64,000 nt of DNA from Fannyhessea vaginae DSM 15829 (GTDB taxonomy: Bacteria; Actinomycetota; Coriobacteriia; Coriobacteriales; Atopobiaceae), in assembly GCF_000159235.2 (NCBI RefSeq), contig NZ_ACGK02000001.1, forward strand, positions 434,001 through 498,000, read 5' to 3'. Below, piece after piece: positions 63,733 through 64,000 of the stretch. The position numbers and the translations under genes were made by a program. Position 1 is the stretch's first letter. Each line of letters begins with the position of its first letter. The notes under the pieces were generated by a model, which did no database searches, was not told where the DNA came from, and was given only the letters and a program-made list of their open reading frames with translations.

Positions 63733-64000
63733 ATGAAACTGGTTGATTGTATAGATAGAATACCTACATGTCTCTCATCAATACTTTCTGTCTATGAGAA
63801 TCCCGAAACTTTATGTGAGGAACTTTTTGAACAGTGCTATAAAAAAATGCATATAATCGGCTCTGGTACCTCATATAATGCAGGTTTAGTTGCACAGTAT
63901 TTTCTTACCGAACAAGCCTGTATCCCATGTGATGTTTTCTTACCCAATGAGTTTAAGCATAATTTTAATTATTATAATTTTTCAGCTGATGATCTTTTTA
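63733..64000 (+). CDS. SIS-domain sugar-phosphate isomerase/deaminase (3' truncated by window)
   Basis: About 89 codons are visible. After a helical start (MKLVDCIDRIPTCLSSIL) the SIS phosphosugar-binding motif MHIIGSGTSYNAGLVAQYF appears, followed by VFLPNEFKHNF. This pattern matches the isomerase half of GlmS-like proteins and FrlB/AgaS-type aldose-ketose isomerases that act on amino-sugar or glycated-amino-acid phosphates. AGGAGG precedes the ATG. Divergent from the GntR gene, whose operator-like palindrome lies upstream, so it is probably the first gene of a sugar-uptake operon continuing past the window. Confidence 0.85.
   Translation, partial: MKLVDCIDRIPTCLSSILSVYENPETLCEELFEQCYKKMHIIGSGTSYNAGLVAQYFLTEQACIPCDVFLPNEFKHNFNYYNFSADDLF

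Overview
The window is 64 kb of bacterial chromosome. Gene content and composition (an estimated low-to-mid-40s percent G+C) fit a fermentative, host-associated actinomycete of the class Coriobacteriia, most likely an Atopobium/Lancefieldella/Fannyhessea-type member of the Atopobiaceae. That placement is inferred from gene families, gene order (alaS-ruvX-mltG-yqeG), fructose PTS metabolism, NADH oxidase, FeoB and an LPXTG surface protein; no marker sequence was searched. There is no phage, IS element, CRISPR array or rRNA. Three tRNAs are present: Arg-TCT on +, and a Gly-TCC/Pro-TGG pair on -.

Region by region. 1-671: 3' end of feoB. 1022-1192: a possible small RNA with a palindromic operator, ahead of rmuC (-). 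2.7-6.6 kb: an M1 aminopeptidase and a NhaC/YuiF-type permease, probably one operon. 6.8-18.1 kb: mostly single genes for sugar, purine and energy metabolism (galM, flavodoxin, purH, a purine phosphoribosyltransferase with an NCS2-type permease, nox, gpmA, a ThrE-type exporter, a HAD phosphatase). 18.3-24.8 kb: a divergent MetRS-like enzyme, queA, a coiled-coil membrane protein, ptsH and tgt. 25.0-31.0 kb: a five-gene locus that looks like a dlt (teichoic acid D-alanylation) operon but carries an extra ornithine/diaminopimelate-decarboxylase-fold PLP enzyme; its MBOAT gene has a +1 frame change at an A6 run. 31.2-36.2 kb: a secreted nuclease, a PASTA protein, a small Cys-rich protein, mscL, dtd and an M32 carboxypeptidase. 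36.6-43.0 kb: a sugar PTS cluster (EIIBC, EIIA, manA, tRNA-Arg, fruK, ptsI), with HPr encoded apart at 23.1 kb. 43.1-47.3 kb: an adenosine/adenine deaminase relative, a diacylglycerol-kinase-family enzyme, two tRNAs and gdhA. 47.4-60.5 kb: a long + strand run (SGNH-GNAT fusion, dgt, rarA, a DUF948-like protein, an RsbW-like anti-sigma factor with its sigma factor, alaS, ruvX, mltG, yqeG and a 3-dehydroquinate-synthase-like protein lacking the catalytic motifs). 60.6-64 kb: an LPXTG surface protein with a G9 run in its signal peptide, a GntR/UTRA repressor and the start of a divergent SIS-domain gene.

The most interesting system is the dlt-like locus. An adenylating enzyme would load an amino acid on a carrier protein, the PLP enzyme could decarboxylate or racemise it (BtrK of butirosin biosynthesis is a precedent for decarboxylation on a carrier), and the MBOAT and SGNH membrane proteins would move the aminoacyl group to a cell-surface polymer. 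Two homopolymer runs, A6 in the MBOAT gene and G9 in the surface-protein gene, suggest that cell-surface functions may switch on and off. All functional statements rest on motifs read by eye; no database search was run.
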